From Paraspadella gotoi (taxonomy: Eukaryota > Chaetognatha): a stretch of DNA of 64,000 nt. A program made the position numbers and the translations under genes. How positions within the stretch are numbered: position 1 is the stretch's first letter; every line of letters starts with the position of its first letter. The notes under the pieces are model-generated. The model ran no database searches and was not told where the DNA came from. It worked only from the letters and a program-made list of their open reading frames with translations. Below are positions 35,251-48,440 of this stretch, piece by piece. The stretch spans positions 12,620,497 to 12,684,496 of the forward strand of contig CM119270.1 in NCBI GenBank assembly GCA_051294375.1. Reading direction: 5' to 3'.

Positions 35251-37015
35251 CATCTATAGATATTTTTCGCCGCATTCATCAATTGTAAATCGTTCGTTCG
35301 CTCATATTTATTCATTCAGTCCCTCTTTCATTCATTTATTCAATCTAATCATTCAAGATAATGACTTCTTTCTGTTTATTCTTGAATTATCTATCATCTT
35401 CTATTGTATTTTCTCTTTTCTTTTTTTTTAAAATCACTTTCATCGTTTCATAATTGATAATTACTGATTTCTACATTAATTGGTTTCTACGACTTTATTG
35501 CGTTTTAATTTGGTTCTTTCTTTTCTTTTGTCCTTTTCATGTTTTTAATTTAAACCATTTATTCATGGCTATATTCTTCATTAGGTTAACGCTTTGATAA
35601 CTCTTCCTTTGGACGTTTATTCGTTCATTTTTTGTTTGTTTCGATCTGATTAAATATTTGAAATTCCAAACTTTTTCATACTTCTTTCCTATTTTAGAAT
35701 TTCATTCCTCAAATCGTTTATTCATTATTATTTATCACTTGACTCTCAAGTTCGTTTAAAACAAACTTAATATTGTATGTTTCAAGAAAAACACCGCGTC
35801 GCTTCTTCGTGTAAATATTTTCCGCATCGATGATAGAAACCTCCTCGATCTGTACATGTGAACATTGAACAACCTCTACGCTTTTACATGTTTAACATTG
35901 AACAATCTCTATTGCTTTACATGTTGAACATGAACAACGCTCTATCGCTTTTGCCGGTTCCTATTTTTATCTCTTTATGAAATCTATAGTTAAATTGTTT
36001 TTAAATTGCATTGGCCAACTTTCGACAGGAATTATTTCGTTTTCTTTTTCACAGTCGTTTGGGAATTCTGGGGAAAACAAAGCAGATCGAAAAAAGCCTA
36101 CGTTATACATTCAACTTCAAAAACAAAAAGGAAACGGATAATCGAGCGATTAGAAAACAGTGAATTAGGATAAAATAAAAAAAAAGTCGAAAAAATATAA
36201 CGAGGATTAAAAAAAGGTGAAATAAAAATAAAATCGTTTCGAAGGATAGAAAAGTTGACGATTTAAACAAAAAAAAACTTCTTTTTTTAAAAAATATACT
36301 CCAAAATCACCCACCAAAAAATCAAGGCGATGGCGGCGCCGCGATCGGGTTCCAAAGATGGCGCCCACGTCGCTGGAAGTAGCGCCGCTAGTAGGACCGA
36401 AGTTTCAGCGACGGACGAAAAGGCGCCGTTTGGAATCGTTTTTGGGTTTCACTCGTCTTCGTCGTCGTCGTCGTCGTCGTCGCTTTTCAGAAGTCGCAAT
36501 CGCCAACGGCAGTAAGTTAAATGCGGAACGTTTTTTGTTTGTTTACGATTGTTTTGTTTTGTTGTCTACAATTGTTTTTTTTTTTTTTTTACAATTTCGC
36601 CGTTATCAATGTATGAGTGAGAACTACTTATGGGAGGAAATCTGTAACTAACTATATCTGAACTTAGTGATTAGTGATAAGTTTGACTAAAAATAACATT
36701 TATCGAATCTCCAAAATGCTCGCGTATTTTTGGGCCCAATTTTTTTTTCCTTCTTAAAATTTCACACCGCCTTTCGTGCTGGGCTTAACGGACAGACCGC
36801 TACGCTCGACCGAACCGCCCACTATCGAGTTCTAAGCGCCAACAAAACAAAAGAAAAAAAAATGGGTGAGTAAACAAAAAAATCCTGACCTCAGTTTGTT
36901 AAACATCTTTGTTTACATCGAAGGGTCTCGAGATACCGACGATCGATTTCGATCTTTTTCGTTTTTTTCGATTTTTAACGACGGACCGGGGGCAACGTCC
37001 GCCGTTGCATTCGCA
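35250..37015 (+). repeat. Duplicated segment Y (direct copy at 42060-43830)
   Basis: Colinear similarity at an offset near 6.8 kb: the ATTCATTCAGTCCCTC stretch, a 33-bp ACATGTTGAACATTGAACAA repeat (about three units at 35850-35950 and 42655-42760), the CpG-rich exon-like segment, and the CAACAAAACAAAAGAAAA stretch. The copies differ by scattered one-base indels. Confidence 0.8.
36358..36511 (+). CDS. Probable first coding exon, copy A
   Basis: ATGGCGCCCACGTCG begins a CpG-rich segment ending in a consensus donor (GTAAGT at 36512). Comparing copies A and B gives one sensible product: MAPTS, GSSAASRTE, VSATDEKAPFGIV, a poly-Ser run from (TCG)n, then LFKSQSP. Each copy alone is frameshifted: copy A reads well in the middle, copy B at both ends. 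The family is unknown. The next exon was not found. Confidence 0.45.
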
Positions 37016-37179
37016 CTGAGAGAGAGAGAGAGGAGCGAGTAGAGAGAGAGAGAAAGACAGACAAAGAGAGAGAGAGAAAGAAAGAAGAGAGAGAATCGTT
37101 TTTAGGGTTAAAAATTGAGGGAAAGATGCTGGAATTTTATGGTGGATAATTTGATTTGTATGGCTCGGAGGGAGCGGGT

Positions 37180-38640
37180 TGACGGGTGATGCGGTGTGTG
37201 GAGCGGTACGTGAGCGGACTCAGCTGAGGCGGGTGAAGCGGCGTTTGACGGGGTTGAGCGGGGTTGAGGCGGTTCTAGTAATATAAGTTGGAGTTACGTA
37301 CGTGAGCGGTGCTGTTGAGCGGTCATGGAGCGGTGTGAAGCGGTGTGAGCGGATGTTTGAAGATAGGGTTGAAGCGGGGACGGGTGACGCCGTTGAGCGG
37401 TGAGCGGTGAGTGGCTGAGCGGATTGAGCGGCAAGGAGCGGTGAGCGTAAATTAACTTGTGAGGTGGTGTGCAGCGGGACGGGTGAGCGAGAGCGGAGTG
37501 AGGGGTGTAGTCTGGGGGAGAGGGTGACGGAGGAGCGGTCACCTGATTGAGAGCGGGTGGAGGTGGGTGAGAGTGTAGTGATCGGAGTGAAGCGGTTGAG
37601 CAGGTCATGTTGTGAGCGGTGGAGTGTGGATGAGCGGGGGTGAGTGGGTGAGCGGGAGCGGTGAGTCGGGGAGTGGGTGAGCGGTGGGACCGTGGTTGAG
37701 CGGCCGTGAGCGGGTTGAGTCGAAGTGAGTCGGGCGGTGAAGCGGGGAGCGGCGTGGAGCGTAGTGAGCGGGTAGTGAGCGGTAACCTTTTGTCGTGAGT
37801 GGGTGAGCGGTCACTGCTGCCGTAGCGTGATAATTATGAGCGGTAGCGAGATGAGGGGGGAGCGGTGTGTGTCTCTGGAGGCGGTATGAGCGGTGGAGCG
37901 GCGTGAGTGGGTGAGCGGGGTGAGTGGGGAGGCGGGGGAGCGGAGTAGTGGGAGGTGAGTGGTGTGAAGTGGTGCTGAAGCGGTTCGGAGCGGGTGAGCG
38001 ACCTAACGTGAGGCGGGAGTCTGCTCTTTTCCCTCCAAAGTGAGCGCGTGAGCGGGTGAGGGGTAGAGCGGGTGTAGAGTGAGCGGCGTGAGGCGCGTGA
38101 GCGGATGAGCGAGTAGCGGCATGACGGGGGGAGCGGGTGAGCGGGTGAGCGGAGTGAGCGGATGAGCGGGAGCGGGTGAGCGGAACGGGTGAGCGGGTGA
38201 CGGAAGAGCGGCGAGGAGGGAGGGCGCGCGGTGAGTGATATTGGAAGCGGCGCAGAGTGAGCGGGTAGCGGAGGTGAAGCGGTGTTGAGCGGGTGGTGGT
38301 AAGCGGGAGCGCGCTCCATACGAGCGGGTAGCGGCGTGAAGGCGGTGATGCAGCGGAGTGAGTGAGTGAGCGGGTGAGTGGGTGGGAGCGCGTGAGCGTT
38401 GTGATGGGTGACGGAGAAGCGGGTGAGCGGCAAATTATGCACGGGGGAGTGGTGAGCGGCGTGAGTGGGTGGAGCGGCGTGAGCGCGGAGGGTGAGTGGG
38501 TGAGCGGTACGAGCACATAAGGAGCGGAGCGAGCGGAATCTTTGGCCAAGAATGAGCGCGATGCGACGAGGAGTGTATAAGAGCAGAGTAGCGAGATGGA
38601 TGTAATATTGAGCGCTGACGAGAAGCGTATGAGTGCTGAG
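37180..38640. repeat. 1.5-kb G-rich minisatellite (GGTGAGCGG)n
   Basis: Imperfect 8-12 bp units GTGAGCGG, GAGCGGGTGAGCGG and GGAGCGGTGA, with extreme strand asymmetry (G-rich plus, C-poor). Minus-strand open frames of 314 and 269 residues, made of PLTRS/HSPP words, result from the unit. G-quadruplex formation on the plus strand is possible. Confidence 0.9.
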
Positions 38641-39830
38641 CACTAGCGGCTACGTACGATCCACCTTAAGCGTGACGTTGTTGACGGCGATGTAGCGTGA
38701 GCGCAGACGTAAGCCTAAGTCTGACAAAGACCGGACCAATATGACCAGCATGACGAGAGACAGTTAACATATTGTACATCATGTTTAACCTCTGTGATTA
38801 ACAAAAGGCAAGTGGCTTGTACCCTGTTTGGCAAACGTGTATCACGATTTTGGGATGTCCGTTCTCCAGTCGTAAATAAACTTTTTTAGAAAAGTCCAGT
38901 ATTTGTGTACTGTGGCGGTTATTTAAAGAAAGACCGAAAGTTTGCCCTGCTGCGACAGTACCCGATTATTTAGCATGTGAGATTAATATGTTTTCAGTTG
39001 GAAATTTATTTGAGAAAGACTTTTGACAAATTTCTCATTGATGCATATTTTCTCTTAGACATGCGAGTTTATATGAGTTTGTATTAAGTAGATATGCGAA
39101 ACCATTTTAGGCAAAATTTCACATATCGATGGCTCATCTATGTCTTGAAAAACTGAAGTTGTAGAATGAATCTTAATTTAAACGAGTTTTGTTGACAAAT
39201 TCCACAATGCGTACGGTTTTTCTTTGGATATGAATTACACGATGCATGTTTAAACGCGTTTTTAGAAGTATGGAGGTGGAATGGTGAGGGTCGATTCTCA
39301 CATATGTTGTGGCACTACTGTGTGGGGGTGGAGGTCCGCGCGTCTTAAAGTTTTTGGAAGTCGGGTGGAGCGGGCTTAAAATCAATCGTGAGATGATACG
39401 TTATTAAACTTTCTTTATTTTTAAGAGACTCTGCAAATTTCGCATGGTGGAGCGTGTGTGATTGTGGAGGTCGGTCTCTCCTAGTTGGAAGCGGGGAGTG
39501 GGGGGTAGTGCGGGAGGGTAGTGAGTGTGCGGCCATTCTCATGCACCGTTTTAGGACGGGGAGGCGGGTTTGCTATTATAAGCGACCTAAGACGAAAAGT
39601 GACAGTGAGCGGCGGATGGCGTGCCTCTCGTGATACCAGACGCAGGGATGAGCGATCGTCAGCACGGGAATACATTTATAGCGGTTTTTCATTGTAAGCG
39701 CTTATGAGTTCTTTGATATGCTGTTGTCAGATTTGAAATTAATCGGCAAAAGCTGTTTGACAAAATGCGCCATATATGTGGTTTTTTTTCGTATGTAGAT
39801 TAAGCTGTATGGTTTTTTTTCAAAAATCTG
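38641..39830. other. No gene seen
   Basis: Mixed composition between the minisatellite and the inverted copy of segment X. GAGCGG-type words persist to about 39620, suggesting decayed minisatellite. No splice-framed coding was found. Confidence 0.4.
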
Positions 39831-40142
39831 GGCCTCCTTTCGATTCGCGAAGAAAAAGTACAATGGAGACCGATTATTGCGCCGTTTGTTGTTTATCCGC
39901 AAGCAAAGAGAGAAGAGAGAGAGAGAAGGAAGAGAGGAGAGGAGAGAGAAGAGAGAGAAGAGAGAAGAGAGAGAGAGGAAAAGATAGAGACGAGAGGAGA
40001 TGAGAGAGAGAGAGCGAGAAAAATCTTTCACCCGGATGCATTTTTGCTTTTTTTCGTAATAACTCACCGAAGGGATGCTTTTTCTTCGAGAAGTCGAGTA
40101 GAAAGAGGGGAGAGTGAGAAAGAGGAGAGAGAGAGAGAGGAG

Positions 40143-40198
<56 letters not shown>

Positions 40199-41822
40199 GA
40201 AGGAAAAAAAATCCTAACGAAAAATTTAATGAAAGTGAAAAAAAATTGTGGAGGCGAATTTGAGGCGATGGACATAAGGAAAGAGAAAACCCGACGTCGT
40301 CGCCGATCTGATATCCGACTCGTTCGTTCGTCGTCGTGTTCAGTCGTCGTGTCGTTGTCGCGTGTGCGTCGTCGTCGTCGTCGTCGTCTCGTCGTTCGTG
40401 TCAGCTACTATGTAATACGGAAGGATTCGTTCGTCTTTTATTTCGAGATAAACAAAAACCGTACTGAAGGAAGAAGGAGAAAGATATAGAAAGAGAGGTG
40501 TGCGGGGAAGAGGAGAGAGAGAGAAGAGAGAGAGAGAAGAGAGAAGAGAAGAGGAGAAGAGATCCAGACGATGAATGACCAGATTACAATACACAGGAGG
40601 AAGAGATGTTACGCTTCATATGCACGAGGCGGAAGTTTTCTTCTCTCTCTCTCTCTCTCTCATCTCTCATCTCTCTCTCTTCTCGCACTCTTCCTACTCG
40701 TCCATCCAAAATCCACCACTACGCCTTCTCCTCCTCCATCCTCCTGTCTCTTCGCTCCACTCTCCATCTCTTTATCCTCTCCGTATCTCATTCATATTGA
40801 TTTTGCGTCGCGGATAAACAACGATAAACGACGGGCAATAAATCGGGTTCATCATTGTAACTAATTTTGTTCTTCCGTAGTTCCTTACGGGCGATAGTGA
40901 AGAGGAAGGCCGACCAAGATTTGCATTTGAATAAAACACAAACAGAGATTGTCCAAATTCCGGTTCCCGGATATATTCTTCGGACACACTGAACTATACG
41001 GCCCACTATGCAGATTTCTTCTGTTACGATGTTTCTCCTCCGTTCTCTCGTCTCCTTACTCGGGAGGTCTTTGGCGGTTCTTTCTCTCGTGTCTCTCATA
41101 CCACAAGAGAGAACCTCGCTTGTACGCCGTCTTCTCTCTCTCTCCTTCTCCCTAGCTGGACCCACTCTCTCTCCTTCCGATCGATCTCTCCTCGTCTTCA
41201 ATCTGGCCCGTCTATGGATTAGTTTCGGCTCTCTGCTCTCGAAGAGTTTCTGTGTGGTGTAAGTCGTGTGTTTGCACCTCTTTCAACGGGAAAGCTCCGA
41301 AGTTAATCCCGGAAATGAATAAGGTTCGGTGCATTTCCTTGACTTTCATTTTGTTTGTATTAGGAGTTGTGCTTACAGTTTGTATATCTGGTAGGTGTTA
41401 GCTATTTTAAAAATCTCAAATTCTCTATTTTATTTCCGTTTTAAAGATTCTTTTTATTAAAGAGAGAGCGAGGAGGAACGCGTTTGGAAAAAAAACTTAA
41501 CAATGGAAATATTATTCCGTGTTTTAAGAAAAAAAGTAAAGAAGTAGATCTGAGATCGGCTGTGTAGCTGATGAGGGAGAGAGGCGTAGAGTGAGAGAGT
41601 GGTTTTTTTGTCCTCGTCTGGGGTGAGATAAGGATGATAGAAAAGTAGTGATATGAGAAGAGAAGACAGAGAGATAGATGAGAAGAAGATGGAGAGAGAG
41701 AGAGAGAGGAGGAGAGAGACGGAAGAGAGAGAGAGAGATTGAGAGCGACAGAGAGAGAGACTGGTCGCAGACAGCGAGGAGAGAAAAATTTTGTCAAAAC
41801 TCGGCAAAAACCGACCGGGTGA
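39830..41822 (-). repeat. Inverted copy of segment X
   Basis: The reverse complement resembles 33600-35250, with indels and an additional internal stretch (40800-41450) that I could not match. It ends just before a 25-N gap at 41985, after which the direct copy of segment Y starts. Confidence 0.7.
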
Positions 41823-43168
41823 GCTATATCAGAATCTTCGATCGTCGCACACTGATTGGGTCGAATTGTCGGATAGTGGCCGAGATCCCATGTATTGTTG
41901 GGACTTTAGGGGCCTCTGCGTGTGAGCTCCCGGCCATGGGAATAACCATAGCAGCGGCGGGTCGCGGACTATACTCCGGCCCTCNNNNNNNNNNNNNNNN
42001 NNNNNNNNNTCTTTCTTTCTCTCCAAAAATGAAAAAAAAATTCTTTTTTTTTCTCATCTTGATATTTTTCGCGCTCGATCAATGTAATCGTTCGTTCGCT
42101 CATTTATTTATTCATTCAGTCCCTCTTTCATTCATTTATTCATTCAATCATTCATAAGTTCTTTCGTTTATTCTTTAATTTATTCTATCATTCTTTCTTT
42201 TGTATTTTCTCTTTTCTTTTTTTTTACCTTTTCTATCGTTTAATATTGTAGTTACTGATTTCTACATTAATTGTTTCTGCGTTTATTGCGTTTGATTTGG
42301 TTTTCTTTTTTTTCTCTTGGTCCTTTTCATGTTTTTTAATTAACTGAGAGGCGTTTTTCATGGCTTTCTTATGTTAGTTTGTTTGTATAACTCATTTTGG
42401 ACGTTTATTCGTTCATTTTTTGTTTGTTTCGTTTATCCTTTCGTTTGTTCGATCTGATAAATATTTGAAATTCCAACTTTTTCATACTTTTTTCTATTTT
42501 AGAATTCATTCCTCAAATCGTTTATTCATTATTATTTATCACTTGACTCTCAAGTTCGTTTAAAACTAAACTTAATATGTGATGTTTCAAGAAAAACACG
42601 CGTCGCTTCGTGTAAAATATTTTCCGCATCGATGATAGAAACCTCCTCGATCTGTTTTACATGTTGAAAATTGAACAACCTCTATCGCTTTACATGTTGA
42701 ACATTGAACAATCTCTATTGCTTTACATGTTGAACATTGAACAACCTCTATCGCTTTTTGCCCGGTTCCTATTTTTATCTCTTTATGAATCTAAGTTAAA
42801 TTGTTTTTAAATGCATTGGCCAACTTTCGACAGAATTATTTCGTTTTCTTTTTCACAGTCGTTTTGGGAATTCTGGGGAAAACAAATGCAGATCGAAAAA
42901 AAGCTACTTTATACCATCAACCTCGTCAAAAACAAAAGGGAAACGGATCATCGAGCGATGAGAAAACAGTGAATTAGGATAAAATAAAAAAAAGTCGGAA
43001 AAAAATATAACGGAGGATTAAAAAAAAAGTGAAAATAAAAATAAAAATCGTTTCGAAGGATAGAAAAGTGTTCGATTAAACAAAAAAAAACCTCGTTTTT
43101 TAAAAATATTACTCGAAATTACCCCCAAAAAAATCAAGGCGATGGGCGGCGCCGATCGGCGTCAAAAG

Positions 43169-43318
43169 ATGGCGCCCACGTCGGCTGGAAGTAGCGCCGC
43201 TAGTAGGACCGAAGGTTTCAGCGACGGACGAAAAGGCGCCGTTTGGAATCGTTTGGGTTTCGACGTCGTCTTCGTCGTCGTCGTCGTCGTCGCTTTTCAA
43301 GTCGCAATCGCCAACGGA
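43169..43318 (+). CDS. Probable first coding exon, copy B
   Basis: Same exon as at 36358, with donor GTAAGT at 43319. It reads MAPTSAGSSAASRTE before a one-base insertion shifts the frame into VFVVVVVV, which is the (TCG)n Ser run read out of frame. It supports the donor and start chosen for copy A. Confidence 0.45.
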
Positions 43319-43758
43319 GTAAGTTAAATGCGAACGGTTTTTTGTTTGGTTTACGATTGTTTTGTTTTGTTTGTCTACAATTTGTGTTTTTTTTTACAAT
43401 TCGCCGTTTTCAATGATGAGTGACGAAATACTTACGGGAAGAAAATAGTAACTAACTATATCTGATACTTAGTGATAGTGATAGTTTTACTAAATTACAT
43501 TATCGAATCTCACAAGAATTCTCGCGTATTTTTGCCCAATTTTTTTTTTTTTTCCTTCTTAAATTTCAACCACCTTTCGTCTGGGCTACGACAGACCGTA
43601 CCGCTCGACCGAACGCCCACCATCGAGTCTAGCGCCAACAAAACAAAAGAAAAAAATGGGGTTGAGTAAACAAAAAACCTCGACCTCAGTTTTGTTTACA
43701 TCTTTGTTTACATCGAAGGTCTCGAGATCCGACNNNNNNNNNNNNNNNNNNNNNNNNN

Positions 43759-44060
43759 GACGATCATTCTCATCTTCGTTTTTCGGATTTTTTGAACGAC
43801 GGACGGCAACGCCGCGTCTGCATTTCGCCTGATTAGAGCAGAGAGAGAAGAGAGAGAGAGAGAAGAGAGAGCATGGTTGGTCGACAATCGACCGAGCCGC
43901 GAGATCGCACAAAAAGGCTTACCCTCTTCTGTCCGCTCCTTTCTCTCTACCGCCCGGTCGAAGGTCGGCAGGGTCATCCGCTGTCGGTGAAACTTCGAAA
44001 AACATGAGCGAAATCCTCTTCCTTTCTCTACCGAACGGGCGATCGTCGCGACGGTCTAGG
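43759..44060 (-). CDS. Two possible exons of an unknown minus-strand gene
   Basis: Exon 44060-43923 has acceptor TTCGCAG and donor GTAAGC. It is open for 45 codons (LDRRDDRPFGRERK, SLMFFEVSPTADDPADLRPG) and ends in phase 2. A following acceptor (TAATCAG, 43818) opens an exon in the matching phase (RNADAALPSVVQKIRK) that runs into the 25-N gap. No known domain is evident. Short length and Arg richness keep confidence low. Confidence 0.3.
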
Positions 44061-44234
44061 CTGCGAATGACTCACGAAAATAACCGCCTCAGGCTCTTTT
44101 TTCTCTCTCTCTCCCGACATTTTCTCTTTAGTTTTTGCTTTCTCACTCTCTTACATGGGTTTTGCCTTGGCGTATGAACAGAGAGAGGCAAAAAATTTTC
44201 TCATATAATAATCGTTTTCGTTGTTGGTTGAGAT

Positions 44235-44300
44235 TAGAGAAAAGTTTGAAATGAATTCAATTCAATAAATCGTTGTTGAATTCATTTCAAACTTTCTCTA
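44235..44300. repeat. Perfect-type hairpin, 25-bp arms
   Basis: TAGAGAAAAGTTTGAAATGA and its extension to 44260 are inverted at 44276-44300, with a 15-base loop. It is too short for a typical MITE and could be a structured RNA or a MITE remnant. Confidence 0.7.
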
Positions 44301-44924
44301 GACATAATTGTATTATTTGGTTCGACAATAATCAATGTATTCTGGTGACTTCTAATTAGACCTCCTTACTTTGTCTCCAAGTTTCTCTATTCGAGATTTC
44401 AAGGCTCAAGAATAAAACCACGTTTAATTGTTATTAATTGACGTTTCAATGGTAATGTTGTCAACTTACAATTTATTTCTTCGTTTAAAAGATATTATTT
44501 ACTACGTAATCGTCGGCTCGTTTCAAATTTATAAGATCGCCTTTTTTATGATTTAAATTGATGTTCTCTGGGTTATTGAAGTCTTGAAAATTTATATTAA
44601 CCAGCTTGCTTTCATCTCATCCGATGTTGCTTAAAAATTGAGTCTGAACTGTTTATTTTGATCATTTTTGTTTACGTTTTATCCAATAAGCAACAAATTT
44701 TTCTTCTTTTTATTCCAAGATTTGCTCATGTCTACCTCTCTATTTTCTAATTTAATGTGTGAGCGATGTGTCTCTCTCCCTCTCTCTGTTCCCATATTCA
44801 CTGATTTCATAATAACAATTAGTGTGATAATTAAAAACGGGTCTGCAGCTGGCTCTTGCAGGGTGCTCTCTCTTTTCCTCTTTTCTCCTGCTGCTTCTGC
44901 TGCGTGCCAATTGATTTCTTCTTT

Positions 44925-44963
<39 letters not shown>

Positions 44964-46479
44964 GTGTTTTTATTTTAAAAAAATAATTTAATTGGATTGA
45001 CACTCGTAAATTTTAAGCATCGCATTCGATTGCATTGTTTATCATTTTGCTATAAATCTACATCGGGTTTTTGTGTTTCCACTATTTTGCTCTTTTACTT
45101 TCACTTTCCAGATCAGTCTGATTCAAGTTTCACTTTGGTTTTTGTCTGGTGCGAATGCTGACTAGTGTTTAGAGGGTACTGTCTCAATCGCCAAAATAGA
45201 ATTTTTTCTTTCTGGTTGATTATATATACTTACTTTTCTTTTTTTCCCCTTTCTATTCTTTCTTTCCTTTTCTTATTTTTCTTTTCCTTATCTATCTCCT
45301 TTCTTTCTCCTTTCTAGTTCTTTTTTTTTCTATTCTTTCTTTCCGTTTCTTTCCTTTTCTATTTTTATTTATTCTTTTCTTCTTTTTTCTTTCCTGCTTT
45401 GATCTTACTAGTTTTTTTTTTTAAAGATTTTATTATCTTTTTTATGTTATCAGAAAACAGCAATTGTCATTTCCCATATTCCACATATTTTTCTTATCGC
45501 AATTGCAACGAGTTTTATGCTTTTAAGATTTCTTTTTGCATGAATTTATCATAATTCGTCTCGCGATGTTCTGATATGATATAAGGAGTGAATTTCCCGG
45601 ACAAAAAGATTTGATTGGGCGGGGAACCGACGGGACGACAAAAGCGGTAGCTGTAATTCATCATAGAGTACGGATCTGCTGAAAGCAGATCCACTAATAA
45701 ACTTTGTTTTACTTTAGTCCGTGGGGCCTTTAATGCACTCTAGTCGTAAAACGGTTGTCAGCATTCCAGATAGCAAAATTAATGACAATGGATAACTGGA
45801 CCAGTTCTGAATAGAAACTCAACAGTGCTATGAAACTTGAGCATAATTTTATTAAATTTAAATTGCCATGTAAGAGGATTCTTCATGAGCTCCTATCCAA
45901 CACGTATTGAGAAATCTCCACGCCCGATCCACTCCCTGTGCAAACCACCAGGTGAGATGGAGAGGACTCCGGCATTGATCATTTTTCGTGGGAGTGGTTT
46001 TTATTTGTCTTTTTGTGGATATTTGGGTTTGGTGATTTGCCAGATAATTTATTTCCTAATACAATTTTTTCTTATGATATTCTATAATCTCATTTTGTAC
46101 TCTCGGTTTTGATTTCTTATGCTCCTGTGAATTTCATTTTGTCTCCGCATCAAACCTTTCTAACTGACTGCTGCTGCATTCTAGATTTACCAGCTCGCTT
46201 CAAAGTCCGCAGCTTCTGCGCTCAGAAGAGACTATTTCTCTTCTTGGCTTATTAGACCCGGCGTCTATGCTCTTTTAACGCGTATGTTCAAGCGTTAAGA
46301 GCTATTATAGAGTGTTAGTTACGTCTCAAATATAATTTTTCTTGTGCAAATTCTTATATGCATTCCAATATTCACCGGAGGAGCGATGTATTATAATACT
46401 GTATCGTGTCACAGGATAATGAGCGAAACTATCTTCCTTACTGTTCTGCTCACAGTGTGGGTGGATTTTGATATGTAAC
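44301..46479. other. Gene-poor, T-rich
   Basis: T/C-rich with a (CT)n tract at 44925-44962 and TTTCTTTCC runs at 45230-45400. A segment at 45590-45800 has moderate GC and the hairpin GGATCTGCTGAAAGCAGATCC but no coding frame. Confidence 0.4.
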
Positions 46480-47600
46480 TTATTATTCCAAACAGATAAG
46501 TTATCTGTGTCTATCTCCGTTTCCTTCGGAGTGGGTGTGAGTGTGTCAGCTTTTAATGAAGAGCTAGACGTTCTGTTTGGTTCATTTCATGGACATCGGG
46601 ACGCTCAGCTCAAGGGTTGGGAGCCCGTCAACGTCAGATCTATTTATTGCCGATGGCGTTTGATGGATCTTCCCTGCGTCTTTTGGACTCCTCATGAAGG
46701 ATACTTGTCGTCTCTGACAATTTGATGCCGTTTCCGAGGATCGCAAATCCGGCTCGCTCTTTTCAAGACAGCTCACTCGCTCTATGAGAGAAGCAGGGGC
46801 CGATTGCTCATTCTGTCCTTCACACATGCAGAAGGCCTCAAGTCTATCATTGCGTCTCTTCAAGCTTCTGGCGCAGATCCCGAACTTATTTGGATTGAGA
46901 GACTTGCTGCTCCACTCAAGGATGCAGCTTCAATGTCGGCGTTTTTCTTTAATTCAGCTTTGGCTGTAGTCTCGACGTCTGGTGGTGCATCTTGCTCCAA
47001 GGAGCTTAAAGATAAACTGACGGATTCGCCCTCCTTCTGTGGATTTTTATTTTGGGGGAATCGTTCGACCGGAGGATTTCTCGGCGGCTAGTCCATATCC
47101 ATCATCTTTTCAAGCTCGAGCTTTCGGCACCAGAAATAGCAGCAGATCCTCGCGGAAGCAGTTTGCTAAGTCCAGGGTTCGCTAACAAGCCTACTCGCAA
47201 GTCCGCGTACTTTAGGCGTTCGGGAAAGGGGGATGGAGCCGGCGTCCGAAGGACTCCCAAATGACCTCAAACTTCGACGACTCCACTTCGCGCGCCCCTC
47301 GCCGTGCCTGTCCCACTTTGGACATCAGACCATGGATCTGTCCCAGGAGCTCGATTTTGTCTTCTTCCGGCCCGTCTCCACACTTCACCGGTGGAGGACG
47401 CTTGCAAAACAACTCGTCCCAGTTGTTTGGGCGGATTGGTCGGACAGGATTCTCTATTCTTGCAAAAACGTGAAGGTTTCCTCATGTGCAGGCGAGTAAC
47501 GTCAAAGCACACCAATGGGAATCTGGGGCGACGTTTGATCGCGTTTTCGCTCGCGCGAGTTCCGTTTCCGGGGACGAGTGATCACTTGATCGCGTGAACC
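46480..47600 (+). pseudogene. Decayed retroelement-like ORF remnants
   Basis: Moderate-GC sequence unlike its AT-rich flanks carries protein-like pieces in shifting frames: SIIASLQASGADPELIWIER, LAAPLKDAASMSAFFFNSAL, ELKDKLTDSPSF, then an Arg/Ser-rich FGTRNSSRSSRKQFAK and GGGRLQNN. Order and composition are loosely gag-like, as in DIRS-type retroelements, but I see no diagnostic reverse transcriptase or recombinase motif. It could also be a degraded host gene. Confidence 0.3.
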
Positions 47601-47699
47601 AGGAAGTAACTTCTTTCGGGTTCACAATTTTCCTTCGCAACTTCATGTTTGAAATCGAGTTGCCGATTTCTTTTTTTTAGAACCACACTTTACTTTGTC

Positions 47700-47925
47700 A
47701 TTTTGATTTTTTTTTTCCCCTTTTCCTTTTTTCTTTTTCCTTTTTTCTTTTTCTTTTTTGCTTTTTCCTTTTTTCTTTTTCCTTTTATATTTTCCTTTTT
47801 TTTCTTTTTCCTTTTTTTTCTTTTTCCTTTTTTCTTTTTATTTTTTTCTTTTCTTCTTTTTTTCCCTTTTTTTTCTTTCTTTTTTTCTTTTTCTTTTTTT
47901 CTTTTTCTTTTCCTTCTCCTAACCA
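47700..47925. repeat. (TTTTTCC)n pyrimidine tract
   Basis: TTTTCCTTTTTTCTTT-type units for about 225 bp. The Lys-rich minus-strand frame is an artefact. Confidence 0.9.
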
Positions 47926-48440
47926 TAAGTAGCAACGAAATTCGGATTCACCCAACGCGTGTTGAACTCAAAGACTCAAAGACTCAAAGTCGTGCACTCC
48001 TCGTCGTTCATCGCAATCTCCATAGTTACATAAAATCCGTGTGCTCACGATGACGAAAAGATGATCGTGTTAATGACGGTAACAAAGATGATTATTGTAA
48101 CATTTACGATACAATGATGCTGATGATTATGATGAGAACGATGAGGATGATCACGATCGAATGATGAAGATGATGATTGTAATTTCCCCAAAATTTTCTG
48201 ATACAAAAACAAACGGAGAAAGAATCNNNNNNNNNNNNNNNNNNNNNNNNNNNNNNNNNNNNNNNNNNNNNNNNNNNNNNNNNNNNNNNNNNNNNNNNNN
48301 NNNNNNNNNNNNNNNNNNNNNNNNNNNNNNNNNNNNNNNNNNNNNNNNNNNNNNNNNNNNNNNNNNNNNNNNNNNNNNNNNNNNNNNNNNNNNNNNNNNN
48401 NNNNNNNNNNNNNNNNNNNNNNNNNNNNNNNNNNNNNNNN

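Noticed and set aside
37605-38549. 314-residue minus-strand open frame of PLTRS/HSPP words
   Set aside because: A direct translation of the GTGAGCGG minisatellite. A second overlapping 269-residue frame exists for the same reason.
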